A DNA stretch of 64,000 nucleotides from assembly GCA_910588695.1 (NCBI GenBank), contig CAJUOV010000002.1, positions 62,001-126,000 of the forward strand. The letters are read 5' to 3'. This stretch comes from an uncultured Christensenellaceae bacterium. Its GTDB lineage: Bacteria > Bacillota > Clostridia > Christensenellales > Borkfalkiaceae. This document shows positions 45,051-53,211 of this stretch, one piece after another (the first letter of the stretch is position 1; each line of letters opens with the position of its first letter). Made by a program: the position numbers and the translations under genes. The notes under the pieces were generated by a model. It ran no database searches, had not been told where the DNA came from, and worked only from the letters and a program-made list of their open reading frames with translations.

Positions 45051-45107
45051 TCGTTTGCACGATTGTCGTTCGCAAGCGGGAATTTCCCTGAAAGGCGTGC
45101 GTTTTAA

Positions 45108-45136
45108 TTTACAAAACTTTTTTTTTGTTTTATAAT
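45108..45136 (+). promoter_or_regulatory. Promoter at 45.1 kb (leaderless geometry)
   Basis: TTTACA (45108-45113), 17 bp, TATAAT (45131-45136); ATG follows 7 nt later without an SD. Confidence 0.7.
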
Positions 45137-45143
45137 AGAGAAA

Positions 45144-45539
45144 ATGCGCGTCGTCAGCCTGAAAATTATTACGGATAACAATGGAGAGACGTCTTTTTTT
45201 CAATCGGAAGCCGATTATGAAAAAGTTTCGGGAGGAGAGAAGGTATCTTATCGGATCGGGAACGACGAAGGGGAGCTATTCTTTTCGGAAACTTTTGTAG
45301 AGATGCGTCGGCGCGGGGAATGCGGAATGTCGGTCCGTTTTTCCGAAGGAAAAGAGAGCGAATTGGCGCTTTCGTCCGCGGGAATGAAGGGAATTATTCC
45401 CGTTTATACCGAGTGTTGCCGGACGCGGAAAAATAATCGGGGAAGAGAAACGGAGCTTTGTTATCGGTTTCTCGGTTCTGAAATCATTCAAACTTTTTCA
45501 TTGAAAATTGAGGTAAAATTTTTCTCGGAGGAAAAATGA
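45144..45539 (+). CDS. DUF1934 (YwiB-like) beta-barrel protein
   Basis: 131 residues. The pattern ...GELFFSETFVEMRRRGECGMSVRFSEGK... followed by an aromatic/Thr-rich second half and LCYRFLGSEIIQTFSLKIEV fits the small beta-barrel DUF1934/YwiB family, though similarity is modest. Function unknown. Overlaps the next gene by 4 nt. Confidence 0.6.
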   Translation: MRVVSLKIITDNNGETSFFQSEADYEKVSGGEKVSYRIGNDEGELFFSETFVEMRRRGECGMSVRFSEGKESELALSSAGMKGIIPVYTECCRTRKNNRGRETELCYRFLGSEIIQTFSLKIEVKFFSEEK

Positions 45540-46183
45540 AAATTCGTTATTTGGGGCATTCGTGTTTTGAATTCACGGAGAGCACGGGAACTGTAATCGT
45601 TACCGATCCTTACGGCGACGTCGGGTTCAGTATGCCCGAGGCGCGTGCCGACGCGGTGACCGTAAGCCATTCGCATTACGATCATAATAACGTCGGGGCA
45701 GTGGACGGAAATCCCGTTGTATTCGATCGCGAGGGGCAGTACGAAGTCGGCGGCGTAGAGATTACCGCGATCAAGAGCTACCATGACGACGAGAGCGGAA
45801 AAAGCCGCGGCGAAAACCTGATCTTCAAGTTCCGTATGGACGGTATCGAAGTCTGTCATATGGGAGATTTGGGGGAGGAATGTTCTTCTTCGCTCATTGA
45901 ATCGCTTCTTCCCATTCACGTTCTCTTGGTTCCCGTCGGCGGCAATTATACGATCGATGCTCAACAGGCGAAGGAATACGTCGATCGGATCATGCCGTCT
46001 TACGTCATTCCGATGCATTACAAAACGAAGGGTCTTGATATCGACGTGGAAAAACCCGACGATTTTATCGATCTTTTTAACGGAGAAGATGTGGAAGAAC
46101 TCGAAGGAAGCGAAATCGAATTGTTTCGCGACGACCTTACAGAAGAGCAAACAAAACTCATTCTGATGGAGCGGCAAAAATGA
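45536..46183 (+). CDS. UPF0173-type metallo-beta-lactamase-fold hydrolase
   Basis: 215 residues. MKIRYLGHSCFEF is the family start; the metal motif H45-S-H47-Y-D49-H50 (HxHxDH) and later His/Asp sites (CHMGDLGE, IPMHYKT) are intact. General metal-dependent hydrolase with unknown substrate. RBS GGAGGAAAA. Overlaps rho by 4 nt. Confidence 0.9.
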   Translation: MKIRYLGHSCFEFTESTGTVIVTDPYGDVGFSMPEARADAVTVSHSHYDHNNVGAVDGNPVVFDREGQYEVGGVEITAIKSYHDDESGKSRGENLIFKFRMDGIEVCHMGDLGEECSSSLIESLLPIHVLLVPVGGNYTIDAQQAKEYVDRIMPSYVIPMHYKTKGLDIDVEKPDDFIDLFNGEDVEELEGSEIELFRDDLTEEQTKLILMERQK

Positions 46184-47643
46184 TTGACGGCAAACCCATT
46201 ACCGAGCGATACCGCGAATACTTTTCTACTCTTTCTTTAAGCGATTTAAGAACATTCGGAAGATTTCAAGGCGTTCATGCCGCCACCCAACTGAAAAAAG
46301 AAGTTTTGATCGACGAAATTATTAATGTGCTGACGGGGAAAGTTTCTCCGATTCTTCCCAAGTCGGAGGGGAAGCCCGTAGGGGCTCCCCCTAAAAATTC
46401 TATTCCCAATCCCGAAATTCTGCCCAAATTGGACGAGATCCGTAAAGTTTACGAATCCGAACAACGCGAGAGAAAATTCGTTATGCGCGTCGCGTCTCCC
46501 GAAGAGCCGCGAGACGATGCTTATGACTCTCCCGTATTTTCGGGGATTCTCGAAATCATGCAGAACGGATACGGATTTCTGCGCAGTAAAAATTGTCAGC
46601 CGACGAGCGGAGAAGACGTTTTTGTTCCGGCGCAGACCATACATTCCATGCAGCTCAGAGAGGGAGACTTTGTATCCTGTACCGCCCGCCCGAGCCAGAA
46701 AAACGATTCGGCGGCGATCTGGAATGTGCTTAGCGTGAACAGCTATCCCGTTGGGAAATACGAGCGCCGTCCGCATTTCGATTCCCTGACTGCCCAGTAT
46801 CCCGACCGAAAAATAAATCTGTCGGATAAAAACAGTCCGCTTTCTTTGCGCGTTCTCGATTTGTTCGTGCCGATCGGTTTGGGGCAGCGCGGACTCATTG
46901 TCGCACCGCCCAAAGCGGGGAAAACGACCCTTCTGAAAGAAATCGCGCATTCGATTTCCGCGCGTTTCAAAGATATATCCCTTATTGTTCTTTTGATCGA
47001 CGAGCGCCCCGAAGAGGTGACCGATTTCAGAAGGACGGTGAGCAATGCGGAAGTAATTTACTCCACCTTCGACGAGGGAGCGGAGCATCATATCCGCGCC
47101 GCAGAGCTTACTCTCGAACATGCTAAACGAGCGGCGGAACAGGGAATGGACGTCGTGATTCTGCTTGATTCATTGACAAAGCTGACGCGCGCTTATAACT
47201 ATGTGACGGAGAACACGGGCAAAACGTTGACGGGCGGCTTGGACGCGAGCGCGTTCATGGGACCGAAGCGGTTTTTCGGAACGGCGCGCAATACTGTGGA
47301 AGCGGGCAGCGTGACGATACTTGCGACTGCGCTTGTTGAGACGGGCAGCCGTATGGACGACGTGATTTACGAGGAATTCAAAGGTACGGGCAACGCGGAT
47401 ATTTTTCTCTCCCGCGAGCTTGCGGAGCGTAGAATTTTCCCCGCGATCGACATCGGACATTCCGGAACGAGAAAAGAGGAGCTGTTGCTGAGCAAAGAAG
47501 AACTTAAAACCGAGTTTGAAATGCGGGAGCGCGGATTTGCGAACAATGTGGCGGGACTTCTCGATATGTTGAAAAAGACGGAATCGAACGAAGAATTTAT
47601 CGCCCGTTTTCCCGAGTGGAAAAAAATATTCAAGAACGTTTAA
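46180..47643 (+). CDS. rho: Transcription termination factor Rho
   Basis: 487 residues; hexameric RNA-dependent ATPase. N-terminal Rho_N-like helices, a Pro-rich linker of about 40 residues, the RNA-binding OB fold ([35 protein letters not shown]), Walker [12 protein letters not shown] (about 244-254) and [14 protein letters not shown]-terminal R-loop/Q-loop region is intact. Confidence 0.97.
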   Translation: MIDGKPITERYREYFSTLSLSDLRTFGRFQGVHAATQLKKEVLIDEIINVLTGKVSPILPKSEGKPVGAPPKNSIPNPEILPKLDEIRKVYESEQRERKFVMRVASPEEPRDDAYDSPVFSGILEIMQNGYGFLRSKNCQPTSGEDVFVPAQTIHSMQLREGDFVSCTARPSQKNDSAAIWNVLSVNSYPVGKYERRPHFDSLTAQYPDRKINLSDKNSPLSLRVLDLFVPIGLGQRGLIVAPPKAGKTTLLKEIAHSISARFKDISLIVLLIDERPEEVTDFRRTVSNAEVIYSTFDEGAEHHIRAAELTLEHAKRAAEQGMDVVILLDSLTKLTRAYNYVTENTGKTLTGGLDASAFMGPKRFFGTARNTVEAGSVTILATALVETGSRMDDVIYEEFKGTGNADIFLSRELAERRIFPAIDIGHSGTRKEELLLSKEELKTEFEMRERGFANNVAGLLDMLKKTESNEEFIARFPEWKKIFKNV

Positions 47644-47652
47644 GGAAGAAAT

Positions 47653-48597
47653 ATGGTTATCGGAATCGATCTCGGCGGTATGTCTGCGAAAGCCGCAGTT
47701 ATGAGAAATGGTGTATTAGAGGGAAAGTGCTCGGTTGCGACTTCTGCGGAAGATACTCCGCAGGAGACGGCGGCAAAATTGGCGCGTCTTGCTCTTGATG
47801 TTGCGGAAAAAGCGGGGAAGAAATTCGAGGAAATCGAAGCGATCGGGATCGGATCTCCGGGGGCGATCGACAGCAGCGCCGGCGTTGTGGTCAGCTGGAC
47901 AAATTTTTATTGGACGAATGTGGAACTTGCTTCGCTTGTTTCCAAGTTCTCGGGGAAGCGTGTTTGCGTATTGAACGATGCAAACGCAGCCGCGCTCGGA
48001 GAAGCGCGATACGGGGCGGGAGCAAAATACAGCGACAGCGTACTTGTTACACTCGGCACAGGGGTCGGCGGCGGTATTATGATCGGCGGGAAGCTGTTCG
48101 AGGGGTATAAAAGCGCGGGGGCGGAAATCGGGCATATGATTATCCGTCAGGACGGAGAGCTTTGCACCTGCGGCAGGAAAGGCTGTTTCGAACGTTACGC
48201 TTCGGCAGGCGCGCTGATTCGCGCAACGCAGAGGGCGATGTCTGCAAATCCCGAGAGCGGGCTTTGGAGATTCGCTTCCGCTTTGGATGCCGTCAACGGA
48301 AGAACTGCGTTTTTGGCAAGCGCGGAAGGGGATTGCACGGCAAAAAAAGTGATTGCGGATTATATTGCGGCGCTTGGCGAGGGGATTGTGAATTTAATTA
48401 ACGTCCTGCGTCCGCAGGCGATTATCCTCGGCGGAGGGGTCGCAAACGAAGGTGAAAATCTGCTTGCTCCTTTAAGGGAGTTTGTTCGACCGAGGATTTA
48501 CGCCGCCGATTATGCGCCTATAGATATTGTTCGCGCCGTACTCGGCAACGATGCGGGACTTTACGGTGCAGCCGTGTTTGCGGAAGAACGGGAATAA
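47653..48597 (+). CDS. glcK: ROK-family sugar kinase (glucokinase)
   Basis: 314 residues. VIGIDLGGMSAKAAVM (phosphate loop), LNDANAAALGEARYGAG, VTLGTGVGGGIMIGGKLFEG, the ROK zinc motif CTCGRKGCFERYASAGAL and the C-terminal IILGGGVANEGENLL are all present. Glucose kinase is the usual role in Firmicutes, inferred from the family. Confidence 0.9.
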   Translation: MVIGIDLGGMSAKAAVMRNGVLEGKCSVATSAEDTPQETAAKLARLALDVAEKAGKKFEEIEAIGIGSPGAIDSSAGVVVSWTNFYWTNVELASLVSKFSGKRVCVLNDANAAALGEARYGAGAKYSDSVLVTLGTGVGGGIMIGGKLFEGYKSAGAEIGHMIIRQDGELCTCGRKGCFERYASAGALIRATQRAMSANPESGLWRFASALDAVNGRTAFLASAEGDCTAKKVIADYIAALGEGIVNLINVLRPQAIILGGGVANEGENLLAPLREFVRPRIYAADYAPIDIVRAVLGNDAGLYGAAVFAEERE

Positions 48598-48611
48598 TCA
48601 GAAAAGAAAAA

Positions 48612-48640
48612 AGCCTTGCGGTTACCGCAAGGCTTTTTTT
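48612..48640. terminator. Bidirectional terminator between glcK and the PadR-fusion gene
   Basis: AGCCTTGCGG-TTA-CCGCAAGGCT with T and A runs on either side. Confidence 0.92.
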
Positions 48641-48649
48641 GTGTTTGAA

Positions 48650-50560
48650 TTATTTTTTCGGTTTGATTTGAAGATAGTAGGCGATTCCGAAAATCACAAT
48701 TCCAAAGAGAAAAACAATGGGAATAACTACAAAACAAGCAAGATCTTTTGCCGAATGAAAATCGATATTCACCGAGAGCGCAACGATCAGAGCAACGATG
48801 ACCGCAAGCACGTAGGCAACGATTGCATTGATGAGCGCAGGCGTTGATTTCCGTAGTGAACGTTCTCCGAAATGGTTTGCATAGGCAAGTCCCGTTACGA
48901 GCAGGGTCACGAGTCCGATTCCCCACATGACGCAGGGATAGGCGATCGGAATTTCATAGGCGCCCTTGATTCCGAGCACGATCGCGCCTTCTACAACGAT
49001 GAGAAAGAAGAGGAGCAGCGCGCTTAAAAACAATGCTTTCCCTTTATGTACTAAGCTTGCGGAATTTTGTCCGTTTGTTTTTTCCGTCTTTCCCGAAGTA
49101 ATAATCTTGATTCCGTCTTGCGACGCTTTCATTTCAATGTCGCGGAAATCGATCCGGTCGAGCGGGCGGGCGCCGTCGTCTTTGATCTCTGCGGGCGTGT
49201 CTATTCGGATACTGCTCGAATACAACTGTTCGACGACGGAGCGGTAATCCCGTTTTAAGGGCTCTTCGATCCATTCTTCCGCGGTATCTTCCTGATCGGT
49301 CTCCTGTGCGAGAGGGGGAGTATAGTGGTCGAACTCCTCCGCATTGCTCTCCGTAACGGGAGGCGAGTTGATCAAATTGATATAGTTCTGATGTCTGATT
49401 TCTTTTTCCCGTTCGCGGTAAAGAGCAGCCTGCTCTTCCAATTCCGCCTTATACCGCGCGGTTTCTTCTTCCAGTTTTTCCCGTTGTTCGCGCAATAACG
49501 TTTCGTAACGTTCCCGTTCGTTTTCGTCAACGACAGATTCCGCTCGCTCTTCATACAGCTTATGCGCGTTTTCGAGCTGCTCTTCGCGGTCGCGGATAAT
49601 TTGTTCGTATTGAGCGCGCTCTTCTTCGGAAAGACCTTCCTCCGATTTAAGAATAAGCTCTTCGTATTGACGGCGGTAACTTTCGGAAAGAATTTCCTGT
49701 TCCCTTTGGAATTGTTCCCGCTCTGCGTTGAGCATTTCTTCGTAGCGTTCGCGTTCTTTTTCGGCTGTTTCCTGCTTCTCTTTTTCAAGAAGTTCTTCGT
49801 AACGCGCGTCTAAGCTATTGATGATTTCGTCACGCCCGCGGATAATATCCTGATAGCGGGCGCGTTCGTCTTCGCTCAGCTCGGAAGCAAGGGTTTCGCT
49901 TTCATATTGTTCGGAGCGAAGATATTCTTCGCGCGCTCTGCTCTCGGACAGCTCTTCCTGCATGCGCTCTTTTTCGGCAAGCAATTCGTTATAGCGGGCT
50001 TCGAGTTCTTTGAATTTCTCGGTATTTTGACCCTTGGAATCGGATTCTTCGAATTCTTCCGTGTCGCGGGAGGGGACGCGTGAAGTCGTACTTTTCAAAA
50101 CCCTCATGTTGACCGCGGAGGGGGCGGGGTTGGAAAAATCGAAATCTCTGTCAGAGATCAGACTGTCTATGATCGTTCTCGAATATTCCCATTCCGAACG
50201 GTTTTGTTCCGTGATCGCTCTGCCGTCTTCGGTCAGCGAAAAATACTTTCTTCTTCCGCCGCCTGCCGTCCCTCCCCAATAGGAAGTGACAAAACCCTGT
50301 GTTTCAAGGCGTTTCAAAGCGCTGTATAAAGAGGGCTGCTTAATCGAGTATTGACCGCAGCTTTTCTTTTCGATTTCCGCGATAATTTCGTAGCCGTATT
50401 TATCCGAGTCGGAGAGCGAGCGCAGTATGATCGTATTGAGGTGCCCGCGGATCAGGTCGGAACTGATCGACTTTTCTTCCTTTTCTGTTTCGGCGGTTTC
50501 TGTTTGTTCATTCATGGAATCGTTGTTTCCGTTCGCGTATTCTTCAAATTCGTCTTCCAT
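48650..50560 (-). CDS. Membrane-anchored PadR-like regulator: winged helix, long coiled coil, four membrane helices
   Basis: 636 residues. Residues 1-33: acidic, disordered. About 36-125: PadR winged helix (IRGHLNTIILRSLSDSDKYGYEIIAEIEKK... QPSLYSALKRLETQGFVTSYWG... GGGRRKYFSLTEDG). About 180-396: uninterrupted charged coiled coil made of four related segments, each opening with E-R-x-x-Y-E (at 232, 269, 314 and 348). About 400-500: acidic linker. About 508-629: four membrane helices. The DNA-binding part should therefore be tethered to the membrane on a stalk of up to 30 nm if fully helical. Effector and targets are unknown; its own promoter carries candidate operators. The whole is one clean frame with normal codon use. 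Confidence 0.9.
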   Translation of the reverse strand: MEDEFEEYANGNNDSMNEQTETAETEKEEKSISSDLIRGHLNTIILRSLSDSDKYGYEIIAEIEKKSCGQYSIKQPSLYSALKRLETQGFVTSYWGGTAGGGRRKYFSLTEDGRAITEQNRSEWEYSRTIIDSLISDRDFDFSNPAPSAVNMRVLKSTTSRVPSRDTEEFEESDSKGQNTEKFKELEARYNELLAEKERMQEELSESRAREEYLRSEQYESETLASELSEDERARYQDIIRGRDEIINSLDARYEELLEKEKQETAEKERERYEEMLNAEREQFQREQEILSESYRRQYEELILKSEEGLSEEERAQYEQIIRDREEQLENAHKLYEERAESVVDENERERYETLLREQREKLEEETARYKAELEEQAALYREREKEIRHQNYINLINSPPVTESNAEEFDHYTPPLAQETDQEDTAEEWIEEPLKRDYRSVVEQLYSSSIRIDTPAEIKDDGARPLDRIDFRDIEMKASQDGIKIITSGKTEKTNGQNSASLVHKGKALFLSALLLFFLIVVEGAIVLGIKGAYEIPIAYPCVMWGIGLVTLLVTGLAYANHFGERSLRKSTPALINAIVAYVLAVIVALIVALSVNIDFHSAKDLACFVVIPIVFLFGIVIFGIAYYLQIKPKK

Positions 50561-50586
50561 GCTTTCCTCCTGTGTCTGACCAATAC

Positions 50587-50615
50587 ATTATAAAGCAATT
50601 TAATGAATTTGTCAA
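50587..50615 (-). promoter_or_regulatory. Consensus promoter of the PadR-fusion gene
   Basis: Minus strand TTGACA (50610-50615), 17 bp, TATAAT (50587-50592). Confidence 0.88.
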
Positions 50616-50628
50616 TACTCAAAGTATT
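50614..50628. promoter_or_regulatory. Candidate operator AATACT-CAA-AGTATT at the PadR-fusion promoter
   Basis: Perfect 6-3-6 inverted repeat directly abutting and overlapping the -35 box. Its right arm is also the left end of repeat copy 3. Confidence 0.5.
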
Positions 50629-50641
50629 ATGTCAGGCATAA
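50623..50641 (+). repeat. Copy 3 of the AGTATTATGTCAGNCATAA element
   Basis: AGTATTATGTCAGGCATAA, upstream of the -35 of the PadR-fusion gene and 60 bp before the YkvI-like gene. A degenerate inverted copy (GTATT-GGTCAGACA on the minus strand, about 50572-50588) lies on the other side of the promoter. Confidence 0.7.
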
Positions 50642-50700
50642 AAATGAGCTTTTTGCCGTTTTTTGTCATAATTTTTTCAAAAAAGTCATAGGGTAGTGCG

Positions 50701-51882
50701 ATGGGTATTCTTCGCGCAACTTTTTTTATTGTGGGGACGAGCATAGGAGCGGGATTTATTTCGGGTGCGGAGCTTGTCCGTTTTTTCCGCGGAGAACAGT
50801 ATGTTTTACCGGTTATACTCTCTTCGGCGTTGTTTTCGGCGCTGATTTTTCTCTTTATGCGTTGGGGGAAAAAGTACGGAGGCTACCGCGGGGCGATGCG
50901 TTTTTTATTCAAAAAAGCCGCTCCTGCAATCGAAGGCGCAGTGTGCATTCTCTCTTTGATCCCCGCGGCGGGAATGCTTGCGGGGCTTGACTCGTTGCTT
51001 CCTGCTTACAAACCGCTTTTATCGCTTTCGGGACTGGTAATTTCCGTTCTTTGCGTCGGACGCGGCACAAAAGGAATCGCGGTTTTCAATCTTATTTTGG
51101 TTCCGCTTCTTTTGATATTTGTATGGGGATTCGGTTGGGGTAATTTTGCGCTCAGTTATCCCGTTTCGAGCGGGAAAGTCGCGCCTTATTTCGGAGGTAC
51201 GGTATATGCGGGAATGAACGCGTTGCTCGCCGCTCCTGTTCTGATGGACGCGGGAAAGGATACAAAGTCCGCATGGTTGCCCGCTTTGTTATCCGCCTGT
51301 ATCGTAGCGGGAAGCGCAGTCTGTATTTTAGGAAAAATTTACGGCGAGGGCGCGGGTGCGATCTCAGCCGAAATGCCTTTTCTCTATGTCATGCGGAGTG
51401 CAAAACTTTTCTATGTCGCCGTCGCGCTTGCGATTATGACCTCGCTTGTCTCGGCGGTTTATCCGTTGTTGACGATATTCGCTCCTTTGAAAAAAATACC
51501 GATCAAAAACGCCGCGAGAGGAGGGATTCTCCTTGCGGCGTTCCTGCTGTCCCGTGTGGGACTGAACGGGATCGTAAGTTATTTTTATCCGATCCTCGGC
51601 GGAATCGGACTCTGCCTGTCAGCTGTCTGTATTCTTAACGAGGAACTTTTCGAGAAGCACTACAAGAAAATACATTCCCGCCGCAAGCACGCAAAGGATC
51701 ACCGTCGCGCTCATCACAAGATCGAGTTTGAACACCTGCCCGCCGTATACGATCAGGTAACCGAGACCCGCTTTCGAAACGATGTATTCGCCCATGATCG
51801 AGCCGATCCACGCCATGCCGACATTGACTTTCAGCATGGAAATAAAGGAGGCAAGCGAAGAGGGGATCACAAGTTTTCTTAA
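50701..51882 (+). CDS. YkvI-like multi-pass membrane protein with 3' end antisense to an ABC permease gene
   Basis: 393 residues as written. Residues 1 to about 306 form about ten membrane helices of the YkvI type (GTSIGAGFISGAELVRFF; GGTVYAGMNALLAAPVLMDAG; MPFLYVMRSAK). The hydrophobic domain ends at LNEELFEKHYKK. The last 87 residues are hydrophilic, His/Arg-rich and are read from the antisense strand of the permease gene (264-bp tail-to-tail overlap), so they are probably a by-product of a missing stop codon. Substrate unknown; YkvI proteins are transporter-like. The RBS is weak. Confidence 0.75.
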   Translation: MGILRATFFIVGTSIGAGFISGAELVRFFRGEQYVLPVILSSALFSALIFLFMRWGKKYGGYRGAMRFLFKKAAPAIEGAVCILSLIPAAGMLAGLDSLLPAYKPLLSLSGLVISVLCVGRGTKGIAVFNLILVPLLLIFVWGFGWGNFALSYPVSSGKVAPYFGGTVYAGMNALLAAPVLMDAGKDTKSAWLPALLSACIVAGSAVCILGKIYGEGAGAISAEMPFLYVMRSAKLFYVAVALAIMTSLVSAVYPLLTIFAPLKKIPIKNAARGGILLAAFLLSRVGLNGIVSYFYPILGGIGLCLSAVCILNEELFEKHYKKIHSRRKHAKDHRRAHHKIEFEHLPAVYDQVTETRFRNDVFAHDRADPRHADIDFQHGNKGGKRRGDHKFS

Positions 51883-52443
51883 AATCTGAAACTTGGTCGC
51901 TCCCATGGATTTAAGGAGCAGAATTTTATTTTTGTCGGTGGCGACGAATGCTGCGAGCATGTGCATGATTGCAACGATGATGCCGACGAGCACCGTCATC
52001 ACAAGGATCGCTTTGCTTCCCGTGCCGAACCAGATAATGATGAGCGGACCGAGCGCGATCTTGGGTAGTGCGTTCAATACAACGATGTACGGCTCGAACA
52101 CTTTTCTCAGCGTTTCGCTCCACCAAAGTGCCAGTGCGATTCCCACTCCGAGCACGACGGCGATTGCAAAGCCCGCCAGGGTTTCCCAAAGAGTGGTTCC
52201 GATGTGGTAAAACAGGCTCCCTTCCCGATAGAGATTACCGATCGTTTTTAAGATTCGGGAGGGGGAACTCATGATGAATGGGTCTGCCCAGCCGACTGCG
52301 GTAATAAGTTCCCAGAGTCCTAAGATCAGAACGAGAACTCCGATGCGCAGCGACCAGACGATAATGGAATTATTACGTTGTTTTCTCAGGAAGCGCTTAT
52401 GTTCTTCCGAATAATTCGTTTGTATTTTTAACTTTTTTTTCAT
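51619..52443 (-). CDS. ABC transporter permease (SsuC/TauC type)
   Basis: 274 residues with about six membrane helices and the EAA-like loop LKSMGATKFQILRKLVIPSSLASF. Forms the channel for the binding protein encoded at 53212. The hydrophobic core and ending (YFLVVLLEKFLVKNTDS) are typical, so this is the genuine reading of the overlap region. It overlaps the ATPase gene by 4 nt. Confidence 0.92.
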   Translation of the reverse strand: MKKKLKIQTNYSEEHKRFLRKQRNNSIIVWSLRIGVLVLILGLWELITAVGWADPFIMSSPSRILKTIGNLYREGSLFYHIGTTLWETLAGFAIAVVLGVGIALALWWSETLRKVFEPYIVVLNALPKIALGPLIIIWFGTGSKAILVMTVLVGIIVAIMHMLAAFVATDKNKILLLKSMGATKFQILRKLVIPSSLASFISMLKVNVGMAWIGSIMGEYIVSKAGLGYLIVYGGQVFKLDLVMSATVILCVLAAGMYFLVVLLEKFLVKNTDS

Positions 52444-53174
52444 GCGTTTAACTCCTTCCAGAGCGTCTCGAACCAGCCCGAAAAATTGGGGGATTCCCGC
52501 CTCTTCAACGGATTTTTTTCTTCTCCGAAATTGAGTTCGTGCGCCGCTTTGACGCGTGCGGGGCGCGCAGACAGTACAAGAACGCGGTCGGCGAGCGAGA
52601 TTGCCTCGGAAATATCGTGCGTAATGAGAACGGCTGTCTTTTCTTCCGAGCGGATGATGTGCGCGACGTCCTCCGTGACCGATAGCCTCGTCTGATAGTC
52701 GAGCGCCGAAAAAGGTTCGTCTAACAGGAGAATGTCGGGATCCGTCGCCAGCGTTCGGATAAGCGCCGCGCGTTGGCGCATTCCGCCCGAAAGCTGTGAA
52801 GGATAGCTCTGTAAAAAGTCTTTCAACCCGTATTTTTCCGCAAGTCCCGCTGCGCGGGTGCGGTGTTCGGGAGTGTTTTGTTTTTTGATTTCAAGCGGAA
52901 GATAGATGTTTTTTTCGATCGTCCGCCAAGGGAAGAGTTCGTCTTTTTGAAGCATGTAGCCGAAACTTCCCTTGCTTTCCACGCTTCCTTCGCTCGGTTT
53001 GATAAGCCCTGCGGCGAGCGAGAGCAGCGTGGTTTTTCCGCAACCGGACGGACCGATGAAAGCGATGAATTCGCCTTTTCCGACTTCAAACGTGAGATTT
53101 TCCGCTGCAACCGTCTCTTTTCGTTTGGTGTGATAGATAAGTTTTACGTCTTTGAATTGCAGAATGGGTTCCAT
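52440..53174 (-). CDS. ABC transporter ATPase (SsuB/TauB type)
   Basis: 244 residues. Walker A GPSGCGKTTL, Q-loop MLQKDE, signature LSGGMRQR, Walker B ILLLDEPFSALD and switch His in LITHDISEA are intact. Nitrate/sulfonate/taurine or pyrimidine-precursor importers share this ATPase type. Confidence 0.93.
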   Translation of the reverse strand: MEPILQFKDVKLIYHTKRKETVAAENLTFEVGKGEFIAFIGPSGCGKTTLLSLAAGLIKPSEGSVESKGSFGYMLQKDELFPWRTIEKNIYLPLEIKKQNTPEHRTRAAGLAEKYGLKDFLQSYPSQLSGGMRQRAALIRTLATDPDILLLDEPFSALDYQTRLSVTEDVAHIIRSEEKTAVLITHDISEAISLADRVLVLSARPARVKAAHELNFGEEKNPLKRRESPNFSGWFETLWKELNA

Positions 53175-53211
53175 ATGTTTTTCCTTTTGTTTTTCGCGCG
53201 TATTGAAGAGT

